This document shows positions 7,267-13,797 of a DNA stretch of 24,280 nucleotides, one piece after another. Source of the DNA: CAZEDL01 sp964585245 (GTDB taxonomy: Bacteria; Patescibacteriota; Patescibacteriia; Magasanikbacterales; GWA2-37-8); the NCBI GenBank assembly GCA_964585245.1, contig CAZPCV010000021.1:1-24280 (forward strand), given 5' to 3'. The notes under the pieces were generated by a model. The model was not told where the DNA came from. It did no database searches and was given only the letters and a program-made list of their open reading frames with translations. The number at the start of each line of letters is the position of its first letter. The first letter of the stretch is position 1. The position numbers and the translations under genes are program-made.

Positions 7267-7722
7267 TTAAACACCTTCATGAATCGTGATTGAACTTCCT
7301 TTCGGCAAGGTCACAATAGCTTTTTTATAATCACTGCGACGGCCAGCACTTTTACCAAAGCGTAATTTGCGCCCACCAGTATTGATTACATTTACAGCCA
7401 ACGGCTTCGTACCGTAAAGTGCGGTTACTGCTTGAGAAATTTGTCGTTTGTTTGCAGAGCGAGCTACTAAAAAGCTGTATTTATTCAGTGCAGCCGCTTG
7501 GGAAGATTTCTCCGTAATCATTGGACGGATAATCGTACGATACGATTGAGCCGAAGCAGTCTTGCCCTGAGCAGTTTCTTTGCCAGCTTCAACCGCGGCC
7601 GCTGATTTTTTGGCGGCAGGTTTAGCTTTAGTGGTTTTAGCACTTGTCTTATCCGAAGAAGCGGCTTTTTTCTTAGCACCTTCCTCGGTTTGTTTATTTG
7701 TCAGACGATCCAATAAACCCAT
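7267..7722 (-). CDS. rplW: 50S ribosomal protein L23 with a long N-terminal extension
   Basis: 151 residues against about 95-100 for typical L23. The conserved domain begins near residue 62 (YRTIIRPMITEKSSQAAALN) and runs through KYSFLVARSANKRQISQAV and the Lys-rich loop that docks on 23S rRNA at the exit tunnel. Residues 1-60 are a low-complexity Lys/Ala/Thr/Ser extension, probably disordered. L23 is the docking site for trigger factor and signal recognition particle. It lies 8 bp after rplD and 5 bp before rplB. Confidence 0.96.
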   Translation of the reverse strand: MGLLDRLTNKQTEEGAKKKAASSDKTSAKTTKAKPAAKKSAAAVEAGKETAQGKTASAQSYRTIIRPMITEKSSQAAALNKYSFLVARSANKRQISQAVTALYGTKPLAVNVINTGGRKLRFGKSAGRRSDYKKAIVTLPKGSSITIHEGV

Positions 7723-7730
7723 ACAAACAA

Positions 7731-8360
7731 CTATTTATTAAACAATTCAGTTAATTTGGCAATCCCGGCTTTGGTCGTAATGATAGCCTGATTACTAAGT
7801 AATTCAGCTACATTGATCGTACCGGCCGGAGTTGTCGTAACTTTCGGCAAGTTACGAGTACCGAGCATTACTTTTTTATCAGATTCAGCAGTAATGATTA
7901 AAAACGTTTTTTGTTTAAGCGGCAATTTCTTGAGCATGCCCGCAAACAACTTGGTCTTCGCTTCGGCTAGATTCAAATCTTCAAGAACATACAGTGATTC
8001 GGTACGGGCTTTGTCGCTTAGACACATTTTGATCGCCAAGCGATTCATTTTTTTGTTAATCTTGCTCTTGTAATTGCGGATTGATAACGGACCAAAAGTC
8101 ACGCCGCCACCTTTCCAGAGCGGAGAGCGGATAGAACCGTGACGAGCGCGGCCGGTGCCTTTTTGCGGCCACGGTTTTTTGCCACCACCACTGACTTCAC
8201 CGCGGTTTTTGGTATCGGCCCATGGTTCGCGGCTGTTGTTCATATGAGCCACAAATACCTGGTGTACTACTTCCGGTTTAGCCGCTACGTTGAACAAAGC
8301 ATCGGCTAATTCTAACTCACCGCTTTGTTTGCCTTCTAAATTGTAGACTTTTACTTTCAT
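7731..8360 (-). CDS. rplD: 50S ribosomal protein L4
   Basis: 209 residues, normal for L4, whose extended loop lines the exit tunnel. In Escherichia coli L4 also represses its own S10 operon; whether it does so here is unknown. The loop region is well conserved: NRGEVSGGGKKPWPQKGTGRARHGSIRSPLW, followed by GGGVTFGP and the globular part with KMNRLAIKMCLSDKA. It follows rplC by 48 bp and precedes rplW by 8 bp. Confidence 0.98.
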   Translation of the reverse strand: MKVKVYNLEGKQSGELELADALFNVAAKPEVVHQVFVAHMNNSREPWADTKNRGEVSGGGKKPWPQKGTGRARHGSIRSPLWKGGGVTFGPLSIRNYKSKINKKMNRLAIKMCLSDKARTESLYVLEDLNLAEAKTKLFAGMLKKLPLKQKTFLIITAESDKKVMLGTRNLPKVTTTPAGTINVAELLSNQAIITTKAGIAKLTELFNK

Positions 8361-8408
8361 ACTCTCTGGTCAGGGTTCAATTTACTAGTGACTATTTTTA
8401 ATAAAACA

Positions 8409-9086
8409 TTATTTGGCTTCTTCGGCCGGAGCGGCTACCGGAGCAGTTGTTACCGCTTTCTTTTGAACTTTCAATTCACCAATCGCACTGATCAACAATA
8501 AGCCGTTTCTGGCTCCAGGGACAGCGCCTTTGATATACAATTCATTGGTTTCAGGTTTCACAGCAACAATTTCCAGATTCTTTACAGTGACACGCTCGCC
8601 ACCCATCCGGCCAGCCATGCGCATGCCTTTGAATACACGCTGTACCCCACCTGCACCGATAGAACCAGGGGCGCGCAAGTTGTCTTTATGACCGTGCGAA
8701 GCCGGACCTCCACGGAAATGATGGCGCTTCACAACACCGGCAAAACCTTTACCTTTCGAAGTACCAATCACAGTTACGATGTCGCCAACGGCAAATGTAT
8801 CTACCGTAACCACATCTCCGCGTTCCAAACCATCAATACTATCCTGAGCAAAATCACGCAAATCACTTACCTGAGGTAAGTCCTTCAAACGACCGGCTTG
8901 GGGCTTTTTTAAGCGCCAATCTTTGGTTTCATTGAAGCCAAGCTGGATTGAATTCGTTTCGTTTTCTAACTGCTTCACTTGCACGATTGGGCAGGGACCA
9001 GCCAACACTTTTGTCACTGGAACGACAGTGCCGTTATCAAGAAACACTTGAGACATGCCGAGTTTTTTTCCGAGAATTGATTTCAT
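8409..9086 (-). CDS. rplC: 50S ribosomal protein L3
   Basis: 225 residues from the ATG at 9086, which gives the family start MKSILGKKLGMSQVFLDNG. An in-frame extension to 9194 would add 36 residues unlike any L3 and would run through the terminator hairpin, so it is rejected. L3 reaches toward the peptidyl-transferase centre; the GKGFAGVVKRHHFRGGPASHGH region is clear near residues 110-135, as is RMAGRMGGERVTVKNL. The C-terminus has an Ala/Pro-rich tail. It is the first gene after a leader of about 300 nt. Confidence 0.97.
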   Translation of the reverse strand: MKSILGKKLGMSQVFLDNGTVVPVTKVLAGPCPIVQVKQLENETNSIQLGFNETKDWRLKKPQAGRLKDLPQVSDLRDFAQDSIDGLERGDVVTVDTFAVGDIVTVIGTSKGKGFAGVVKRHHFRGGPASHGHKDNLRAPGSIGAGGVQRVFKGMRMAGRMGGERVTVKNLEIVAVKPETNELYIKGAVPGARNGLLLISAIGELKVQKKAVTTAPVAAPAEEAK

Positions 9087-9152
9087 ATCTTGAATCGTAA
9101 ACAAATATGGATACCGTGCAAAATGCTTTTTATCGAATCCTAGATTTTTAAC

Positions 9153-9204
9153 AAAAAAACTAGAAGTACGTACCCTGAATATATTCAGCCACAAGTACTT
9201 CTAG
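9153..9204 (-). terminator. Intrinsic terminator or attenuator in the rplC leader
   Basis: On the minus strand a perfect 10-bp stem (CTAGAAGTAC pairing with GTACTTCTAG, at 9195-9204 and 9160-9169) encloses a smaller perfect palindrome at 9175-9188 (CTGAATA/TATTCAG) and is followed directly by seven Ts. The position, upstream of rplC and downstream of a promoter, suggests conditional readthrough into the ribosomal operon. It could also simply end transcripts coming from tuf-rpsJ. Confidence 0.85.
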
Positions 9205-9390
9205 CCTTTTAAACAGATGCGGAATAAATTACAACCATTTACTTCCAGTTCAAGCAAAAACCGCGTTCAAATGGCCTACAAAAAATTTTCAAATATAGTG
9301 TCTCCGTGATTAATTCTCACCTAATACATGTTTTCCTTGATTTTTTAGGGATCTTATGTACTCAGTTTGATTAATCTTTTTAACTTCACG

Positions 9391-9419
9391 AGTGTACGCT
9401 ACTTTTATCCCCTTGTCAA
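9391..9419 (-). promoter_or_regulatory. Sigma-70-type promoter for the rplC ribosomal operon
   Basis: Minus-strand -35 TTGACA (9414-9419), 17-bp spacer, -10 TACACT (9391-9396). Predicted transcription start near 9384, giving a leader of about 300 nt before rplC. The -35 box is consensus and the -10 differs from TATAAT at two positions. Confidence 0.75.
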
Positions 9420-9427
9420 GGGGATAA
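9405..9427. promoter_or_regulatory. 23-bp perfect palindrome overlapping the -35 box
   Basis: Arms TTATCCCCTTG and CAAGGGGATAA flank a single central base. It begins four bases past the rpsJ stop and covers the -35 box of the rplC promoter, the placement of a repressor operator. As RNA it would also fold into a hairpin after rpsJ, but no U-tract follows on either strand, so a terminator role is less likely. Confidence 0.6.
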
Positions 9428-9431
9428 ACTG

Positions 9432-9779
9432 TTACATCTTTATTTCAATATCGACGCCGGATGGGAGGCTAAGAGCCATTAAAGCTTCTAGCGCTTTCGG
9501 AGAAGCGTTAACGATATCAATCAGGCGCTTATGCACGCGCATTTCGTATTGTTCGCGAGCATTTTTGTGAACAAAGGTGGAACGGTTAACGGTAAATTTA
9601 ACTTTTTCAGTCGGTAATGGTACTGGACCTACTACTTTAGCATCATGGCGTTCAGCGGTTTCTACAATCGTTTTTGTGGCAATATCAATAATACGATTGT
9701 CGTAGGCGCGAATTTTGATGCGAATACGAGCTCCGGTTTCTTCTTTTTTCTGCGCTAAGTTGGTAGTAGGATTGGCCAT
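9432..9779 (-). CDS. rpsJ: 30S ribosomal protein S10
   Basis: 115 residues, a little over the usual 102-105 because of an N-terminal extension (MANPTTNLAQKKEETGAR). S10 sits in the 30S head and, as NusE, takes part in antitermination. The core has IRIKIRAYDNRIIDIATKTI, GPVPLPTEKVKFTVNRSTFVH and the KNAREQYEMRVHKRLIDI motif typical of the family. It lies 149 bp after tuf and appears to be transcribed with it, while the rest of the S10 cluster has its own promoter beginning just past the rpsJ stop. Confidence 0.97.
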   Translation of the reverse strand: MANPTTNLAQKKEETGARIRIKIRAYDNRIIDIATKTIVETAERHDAKVVGPVPLPTEKVKFTVNRSTFVHKNAREQYEMRVHKRLIDIVNASPKALEALMALSLPSGVDIEIKM

Positions 9780-9875
9780 GTTAATAGACTAAAGAACTGA
9801 ATAAAGAACAACTAAAGTGTGCGTTTGCGTTTGTTCCGCTTTACGAGAGGCCTGTTAGACCACTCGAACCCCTCC

Positions 9876-9907
9876 CTCCGGCCGAGAATTGAGGCTCTCG
9901 GCCGGAG
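9876..9907 (-). other. Strong GC-rich hairpin between tuf and rpsJ
   Basis: Perfect 12-bp stem, CTCCGGCCGAGA with TCTCGGCCGGAG, around an 8-nt loop. It lies 21 bp past the tuf stop. No T-tract follows on the minus strand, so it is not a canonical intrinsic terminator. It could stabilise the tuf message, act as a processing site or reduce readthrough into rpsJ. Its GC content stands out from the AT-rich flanks. Confidence 0.7.
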
Positions 9908-9928
9908 TGCAAACTTGTTGTGTAAAAA

Positions 9929-11119
9929 TTATTTAATGATCTTAACTACGACACCAGAACCGACCGTCTTGCCGCCTTCGCGGATAGCGAAGTTCATTTT
10001 TTCTTCAAGAGCGACCGGAACGATCAATTTAACCTTCAGGCTAATGGTGTCACCAGGCATAACCATTTCAGTGCCAGCTGGCAATTCTACTTCACCAGTT
10101 ACATCAGTGGTGCGGATATAGAACTGAGGTTTGTAGCCTTTGAAGAACGGTTTGTGGCGGCCACCTTCTTCTTTGGTCAAGATATAGACTTCGGCCTCAT
10201 ATTCGGTGTGAGGAGTGACACTGCCAGTTTTGGCAAGCACCATACCACGTTCGACATCTTCTTTCTTGGTACCGCGCAAGAGTAAACCAGCGTTGTCACC
10301 AGCCTGGCCTTCTTTAAGGCTCTTGTTGAACATTTCGATACCGGTAACGACGGTCTTGCTGGTTTCTTCTTTCAAACCAACGATGGAAACTTCATCATTA
10401 AGCTTAATGACACCACGTTCGATACGTCCAGTTACTACGGTGCCGCGGCCTTCGATGGAGAAGACATCTTCGATCGGCATGAGGAACGGTTTATCGATAT
10501 CGCGAACTGGGTCCGGGATGTATTCATCAACCGCTTTCATGAGATCCAAAATTGGTTTGGCAGCCGCTTCATCGGTCGGATTTTCGAGAGCTTTGATGGA
10601 AGAACCGCGGATAAACGGGGTTTTAGCACCATCGAAACCATATTTGTTGAGTAAATCGCGAACTTCTTCTTCAACCAAATCGATCAATTCTTTATCAGAT
10701 ACCATGTCGCATTTGTTGAGGTAGACGACGATATGAGGTACGCCAACCTGACGAGCGAGCAAGATATGTTCGCGGGTCTGAGGCATCGGACCATCAGCAG
10801 CGGATACTACTAGGATAGCACCGTCCATCTGAGCGGCACCAGTGATCATGTTTTTGACATAGTCAGCGTGTCCAGGACAGTCGACGTGCGCATAGTGACG
10901 TTTGTCGGTTTCGTATTCGACGTGTGCGGTAGAAATAGTAATACCACGAGCTTTGGATTCTGGAGCTTTATCCAAATCATCCACGCCTTTGTTTTGAGCG
11001 CTCTGACCGTGGGTCGCAAGCACTTTCAAGATAGCCGCGGTGGTGGTGGTCTTACCATGGTCAACGTGGCCAATGGTACCAATGTTGACGTGGACTTTGC
11101 TTCGAACAAAATCTGCCAT
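9929..11119 (-). CDS. tuf: Elongation factor Tu
   Basis: 396 residues, full length. EF-Tu is the GTPase that delivers aminoacyl-tRNA to the ribosome. The G motifs are intact: GHVDHGKT (residues 17-24), the RGIT effector loop (about 58-61), DCPGH (80-84) and NKCD (135-138). Domains II and III follow, ending with the conserved FAIREGGKTVGSGVV segment. Unlike the usual str operon it is separated from fusA by three unrelated genes and has its own promoter at 11266-11294 and a leader of about 140 nt. rpsJ follows. Confidence 0.99.
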   Translation of the reverse strand: MADFVRSKVHVNIGTIGHVDHGKTTTTAAILKVLATHGQSAQNKGVDDLDKAPESKARGITISTAHVEYETDKRHYAHVDCPGHADYVKNMITGAAQMDGAILVVSAADGPMPQTREHILLARQVGVPHIVVYLNKCDMVSDKELIDLVEEEVRDLLNKYGFDGAKTPFIRGSSIKALENPTDEAAAKPILDLMKAVDEYIPDPVRDIDKPFLMPIEDVFSIEGRGTVVTGRIERGVIKLNDEVSIVGLKEETSKTVVTGIEMFNKSLKEGQAGDNAGLLLRGTKKEDVERGMVLAKTGSVTPHTEYEAEVYILTKEEGGRHKPFFKGYKPQFYIRTTDVTGEVELPAGTEMVMPGDTISLKVKLIVPVALEEKMNFAIREGGKTVGSGVVVKIIK

Positions 11120-11215
11120 ATTATTGTTACTCGTTACGCGGCACTGTGGCGAGTGGTCGCCTTAGTTTTTTATCCAACCGCGAAGTTTATGGAAAAATTA
11201 TTATTACGAATTAAC

Positions 11216-11240
11216 AACTAACCTATTTTTCAGGTTAGTT
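11216..11240 (-). other. Hairpin in the tuf leader
   Basis: Perfect 9-bp stem AACTAACCT/AGGTTAGTT with a 7-nt loop, about 20 nt after the predicted transcription start. The bases after the stem on the minus strand are not a U-tract, so a terminator is doubtful; mRNA stabilisation or leader regulation is possible. Confidence 0.55.
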
Positions 11241-11265
11241 ATTAGATATATGTTAGATTGGCGCC

Positions 11266-11294
11266 ACTATAGCAAATACCAACAAAAAAGGCAA
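11266..11294 (-). promoter_or_regulatory. Promoter for tuf-rpsJ with extended -10
   Basis: Minus strand -35 TTGCCT (11289-11294), 17-bp spacer, -10 TATAGT (11266-11271) preceded by TGC, which makes an extended -10. Predicted start near 11259, roughly 140 nt upstream of the tuf ATG. Confidence 0.65.
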
Positions 11295-11349
11295 GAGGCA
11301 AACGTGTGGACAACCTGTGATTTATTGGACGGCAACGTGGATACTAATT

Positions 11350-11841
11350 TTATTCAACCGGTTCAAGATAAAAGGGAGGGTCCACTTCTTCACTGGGAAG
11401 ATCATTTAAATTTTCGGTTTCTCCTCTGGAAATGTTTATATTTTCAGCTACTTTATCTTTAAAAACTGGCGTTTTAAGTTGTTTTTCTTCATTTTTGATG
11501 TCGCGAGACAAATGGTCAACAACATTATTTTCGTCGGAAAAAAAATCATCCTCCAAAGCGGGCGCGGTTTCTATTTCAAGGGAGTCGAAGTCGTCATCAA
11601 GAGAAAAAATGGAGTCGGAATCGCCGATCCCTTCAGGAAGAGACTCAGACACACCCTCACTTTCTCTTAATTCTTGCGCACCGGGCAATTCGGATTGTTT
11701 TTTAAGATTAGGAATCATTTTTTCATATTCAGACAACGGCAACAGCACCAACACATCGTCGCTTGTCTGATCCATAATTACCAAGCGATCGTTGGTTTTT
11801 TTTACCAGTTCAATGACTCGGTTCAGTTGGGAGTTTTTCAT
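11350..11841 (-). CDS. Small acidic hypothetical protein
   Basis: 163 residues, not confidently assigned to a named family. Residues 1-43 look folded (RVIELVKKTNDRLVIMDQ, then LVLLPLSEYEKM) and loosely recall the beta-beta-alpha core of Phd/YefM-type antitoxins, in which a conserved Tyr follows a Glu; that similarity is only suggestive. Residues 50-163 are rich in Asp, Glu and Ser and probably disordered. The gene starts 9 bp after the CYTH-like gene, so the two are likely co-transcribed. No toxin-like partner is adjacent, so a toxin-antitoxin role is not supported. Confidence 0.75.
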   Translation of the reverse strand: MKNSQLNRVIELVKKTNDRLVIMDQTSDDVLVLLPLSEYEKMIPNLKKQSELPGAQELRESEGVSESLPEGIGDSDSIFSLDDDFDSLEIETAPALEDDFFSDENNVVDHLSRDIKNEEKQLKTPVFKDKVAENINISRGETENLNDLPSEEVDPPFYLEPVE

Positions 11842-11850
11842 ACAAAAATA

Positions 11851-12978
11851 TTATGGAGTCTCAAAAGCAGATTGTAAGTCTTTTTCTAATTTTTGTAAAT
11901 CGGCAATTCTGGCCGCCATCTTTTCTCTGTCTTGGGGTGTAAAACGGCGGGCCGTCTCCTGCACCGATTCTAGTGTTACGTCTCTTTGTTCCGCTATTAC
12001 TCTAAGTAATTCCGAAGTACCGATTGGCTTCAAATCGTCTTTAGAAAAACCTAACAATTTCGCTGCATTTTTAATATCATTTTTCGCCACGACTTCGTCA
12101 TTTTTTTCAGTTGATTCTAATTCAATCCATGGCGGCAAATCACCAGGTGGCCAATTAATTTCTATACTAACTGGTTTTTTTAACCGCCTCATTCTGCCAT
12201 CTGCACCCATATATTCCTGGGCGGGCAAGATCCACGAGCGGCGTAATTTTTGGCTTTCCTTCGGCGTAGTGTAGCCAACCTGCTCCAACAGCTCCGTTAA
12301 TAAATCGGTGTCTTTTAACTCCACATCAGGCGTCTCGGGCCGATTCATGACTTTGCCGCGCTCGCCCTTGGATTTCATTTTTCCTTTAACATTAAATTTA
12401 ACTGCCGGAGTATCCATAGTTCCGCTACTAACCGTACGAAAACGAACACTTCGATCTTGATCCTCATACCCATTCACTACCAACCGATCATTGATTTCTT
12501 CCACCGAAAAACCCAAATAGCGTAACGCCACAACTAAACGCTTAGCATTAGCTTCGTCTGGTACAAGTTGCGACAAAGGAAGGCTGCATAGTTCTCTAGC
12601 GTGCAATCGTTTCCCGGCATTTGCCGCATTCTCAACGGCCTGCTCAACGGATAAAGCACCTTCAAAGACAGTGGGTGTGAGACCAGAAGCGGGCTGAACT
12701 TGAGGCCAGACTATGACCGCACTAGCCTCGGTACGTTTTAAACGTATATCATTTAATTCCTGCCAACCACCTTCCGCAACGGTGTGACCAGCTTGCGCTA
12801 ACAAACCATTGACCGTGCCAAAGAATTCTGGCGTTACAAAATAATCCAAGCGGTGGTCTTCCGGCGGCAATATCTTGGTTTCTATTTCGAGCCGTATTTT
12901 GCTTTCTGCTGTCTCTGAGTCCTTGTCTAAGCGTGCCATTGGCGGGGCTTCGGAAGGAGTACGGGGTAGGCGTTCCAT
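11851..12978 (-). CDS. CYTH-domain-like protein (putative triphosphate tunnel enzyme) with a long insertion
   Basis: 375 residues. The CYTH family (class IV adenylate cyclase, thiamine triphosphatase) hydrolyses or cyclises triphosphates inside an eight-stranded tunnel. Visible hallmarks are the ExExK motif (E31, E33, K35 in LEIETKI), VRFR at 178-181, KFNVKGK at 194-200, KLRR near 244-247, the IEINWPPG segment at 272-279 and WIELES at 284-289, followed by the helix AAKLLGF. About 130 residues lie between the first strand and VRFR, which is more than usual. Assignment rests on motifs by eye; substrate is unknown. A second ATG 13 codons in is an alternative start. Confidence 0.72.
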   Translation of the reverse strand: MERLPRTPSEAPPMARLDKDSETAESKIRLEIETKILPPEDHRLDYFVTPEFFGTVNGLLAQAGHTVAEGGWQELNDIRLKRTEASAVIVWPQVQPASGLTPTVFEGALSVEQAVENAANAGKRLHARELCSLPLSQLVPDEANAKRLVVALRYLGFSVEEINDRLVVNGYEDQDRSVRFRTVSSGTMDTPAVKFNVKGKMKSKGERGKVMNRPETPDVELKDTDLLTELLEQVGYTTPKESQKLRRSWILPAQEYMGADGRMRRLKKPVSIEINWPPGDLPPWIELESTEKNDEVVAKNDIKNAAKLLGFSKDDLKPIGTSELLRVIAEQRDVTLESVQETARRFTPQDREKMAARIADLQKLEKDLQSAFETP

Positions 12979-13007
12979 AGATATTAAACAGGATATCGAT
13001 GAATACT

Positions 13008-13013
13008 ATTATA
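13008..13013 (-). promoter_or_regulatory. Candidate -10 box for the CYTH-like gene
   Basis: Consensus TATAAT on the minus strand, about 30 nt upstream of the ATG at 12978, with no good -35 at the expected distance. The predicted start near 13000 leaves a leader of about 22 nt. The 94-bp spacer otherwise shows no terminator. Confidence 0.4.
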
Positions 13014-13072
13014 TACTAATTAAGTCTAGCATAAATGAAGAATCTTTGCTCGACAAGACCAATCACAACCGT

Positions 13073-13648
13073 TTATTTTTTGAGTATCTGCATGTCGTGC
13101 CGCAATGCCTTTTTTAGTTTAGTTAATCGATGACGTGCCCGCACAAGCTCATGGTTTAATTTTTTAAGGAGTTGACGATACTGCTGTGTCTCAAGACGCA
13201 GAGACTCTGGTTCGGTCAAACTTCTCATCTCTATCAATGTGTGTTTAATTCTTTCTATCTCATCTTCCCCATTTCGTATAAATTCCTCTACCGTTTGAAT
13301 ATTTTTTTCAAGCGCTATTAACTCTGGCCGTGGTTCACAGTCAGGATCAAGCGCAAGCCAATTTCCAGCTTCTCCGTTTGGGGGTGGTTCGGTAAGCGGA
13401 ATTAATGATGTTTCAGTCGTTAAAGAAGCTGGTGGCGGCTCTACTTCTTTTTGGCTTGGACTATCATTTTGTGGAATATTTAATATCTTATCAGCCAGAT
13501 TTTTTTCTTTGGAACCGGTCGGTTCTTTCGGTTGAGTTTGCCCGGATATGGCGACAACCAAGGGTTTTAATTCATGTTTTTTGGCTAAGGCAGCCTCGGA
13601 CACTCCTAGAGAGGCCGCAACTGCGAATCCTTCAATCCATTTTTTCAT
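13073..13648 (-). CDS. Predicted secreted or membrane-anchored coiled-coil protein of unknown function
   Basis: 191 residues with no recognised family. The N-terminus (MKKWIEGFAVAASLGVSEAALA) looks like a signal peptide with a possible ALA-KK cleavage site. Residues 40-105 are Pro/Ser/Thr/Glu-rich and likely unstructured. Residues 108-191 are strongly charged and heptad-like (IERIKHTLIEM, LLKKLNHELVRARHRLTKL), predicting a long coiled coil with a basic end. It lies downstream of the fusA terminator and upstream of the CYTH-like gene on the same strand. A cell-envelope role is inference only. Confidence 0.75.
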   Translation of the reverse strand: MKKWIEGFAVAASLGVSEAALAKKHELKPLVVAISGQTQPKEPTGSKEKNLADKILNIPQNDSPSQKEVEPPPASLTTETSLIPLTEPPPNGEAGNWLALDPDCEPRPELIALEKNIQTVEEFIRNGEDEIERIKHTLIEMRSLTEPESLRLETQQYRQLLKKLNHELVRARHRLTKLKKALRHDMQILKK

Positions 13649-13697
13649 AGAAATTAGCTACCTATTTATCATACAGTTTTTCTAAAAAAAGAATAGT

Positions 13698-13732
13698 ATA
13701 AAAAATCCCCCATTATAATGAATGGAGGATTT
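13698..13732 (-). terminator. Intrinsic terminator after fusA
   Basis: On the minus strand AAATCCTCCATT pairs with AATGGGGGATTT (12 bp with one G-T wobble) around a 6-nt loop and is followed by a run of Ts. It lies 65 nt past the fusA stop and closes the rpsL-rpsG-fusA unit. Confidence 0.88.
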
Positions 13733-13797
13733 CGAGAAACACTTTACTATTAATTACGGATTATTGTTTATGATTTGACGCTTCGCCTCACAGCAAA

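Larger units (their letters stand above)
9087..9431 (-). other. Gene-free leader region upstream of rplC (345 bp)
   Basis: No credible coding sequence lies between the rpsJ stop and the rplC start. The stretch holds, in transcription order, a 23-bp palindrome overlapping a -35 box, a -10 box, an AT-rich leader of about 180 nt, a strong intrinsic terminator at 9153-9204 and about 65 nt before the rplC ATG. This is the layout expected of an operon controlled by transcription attenuation. No known riboswitch or ribosomal-protein leader consensus was recognised by eye. Confidence 0.7.

Noticed and set aside
9087..9194. N-terminal extension of L3
   Set aside because: The extra 36 codons run through the terminator hairpin and are not L3-like.
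9780..9928. tRNA-like sequence on the minus strand (GGTTCGAGTGGTCTAACAGGC followed by CTCGTAA)
   Set aside because: It resembles a D-arm and anticodon loop, but the anticodon stem does not pair, there is no T-arm and no 3' acceptor strand complementary to the 5' end.
11350..12978. Toxin-antitoxin pair made of the acidic protein and its upstream neighbour
   Set aside because: The neighbour has CYTH-like motifs and is much larger than a typical toxin; gene order and sizes do not fit a known module.
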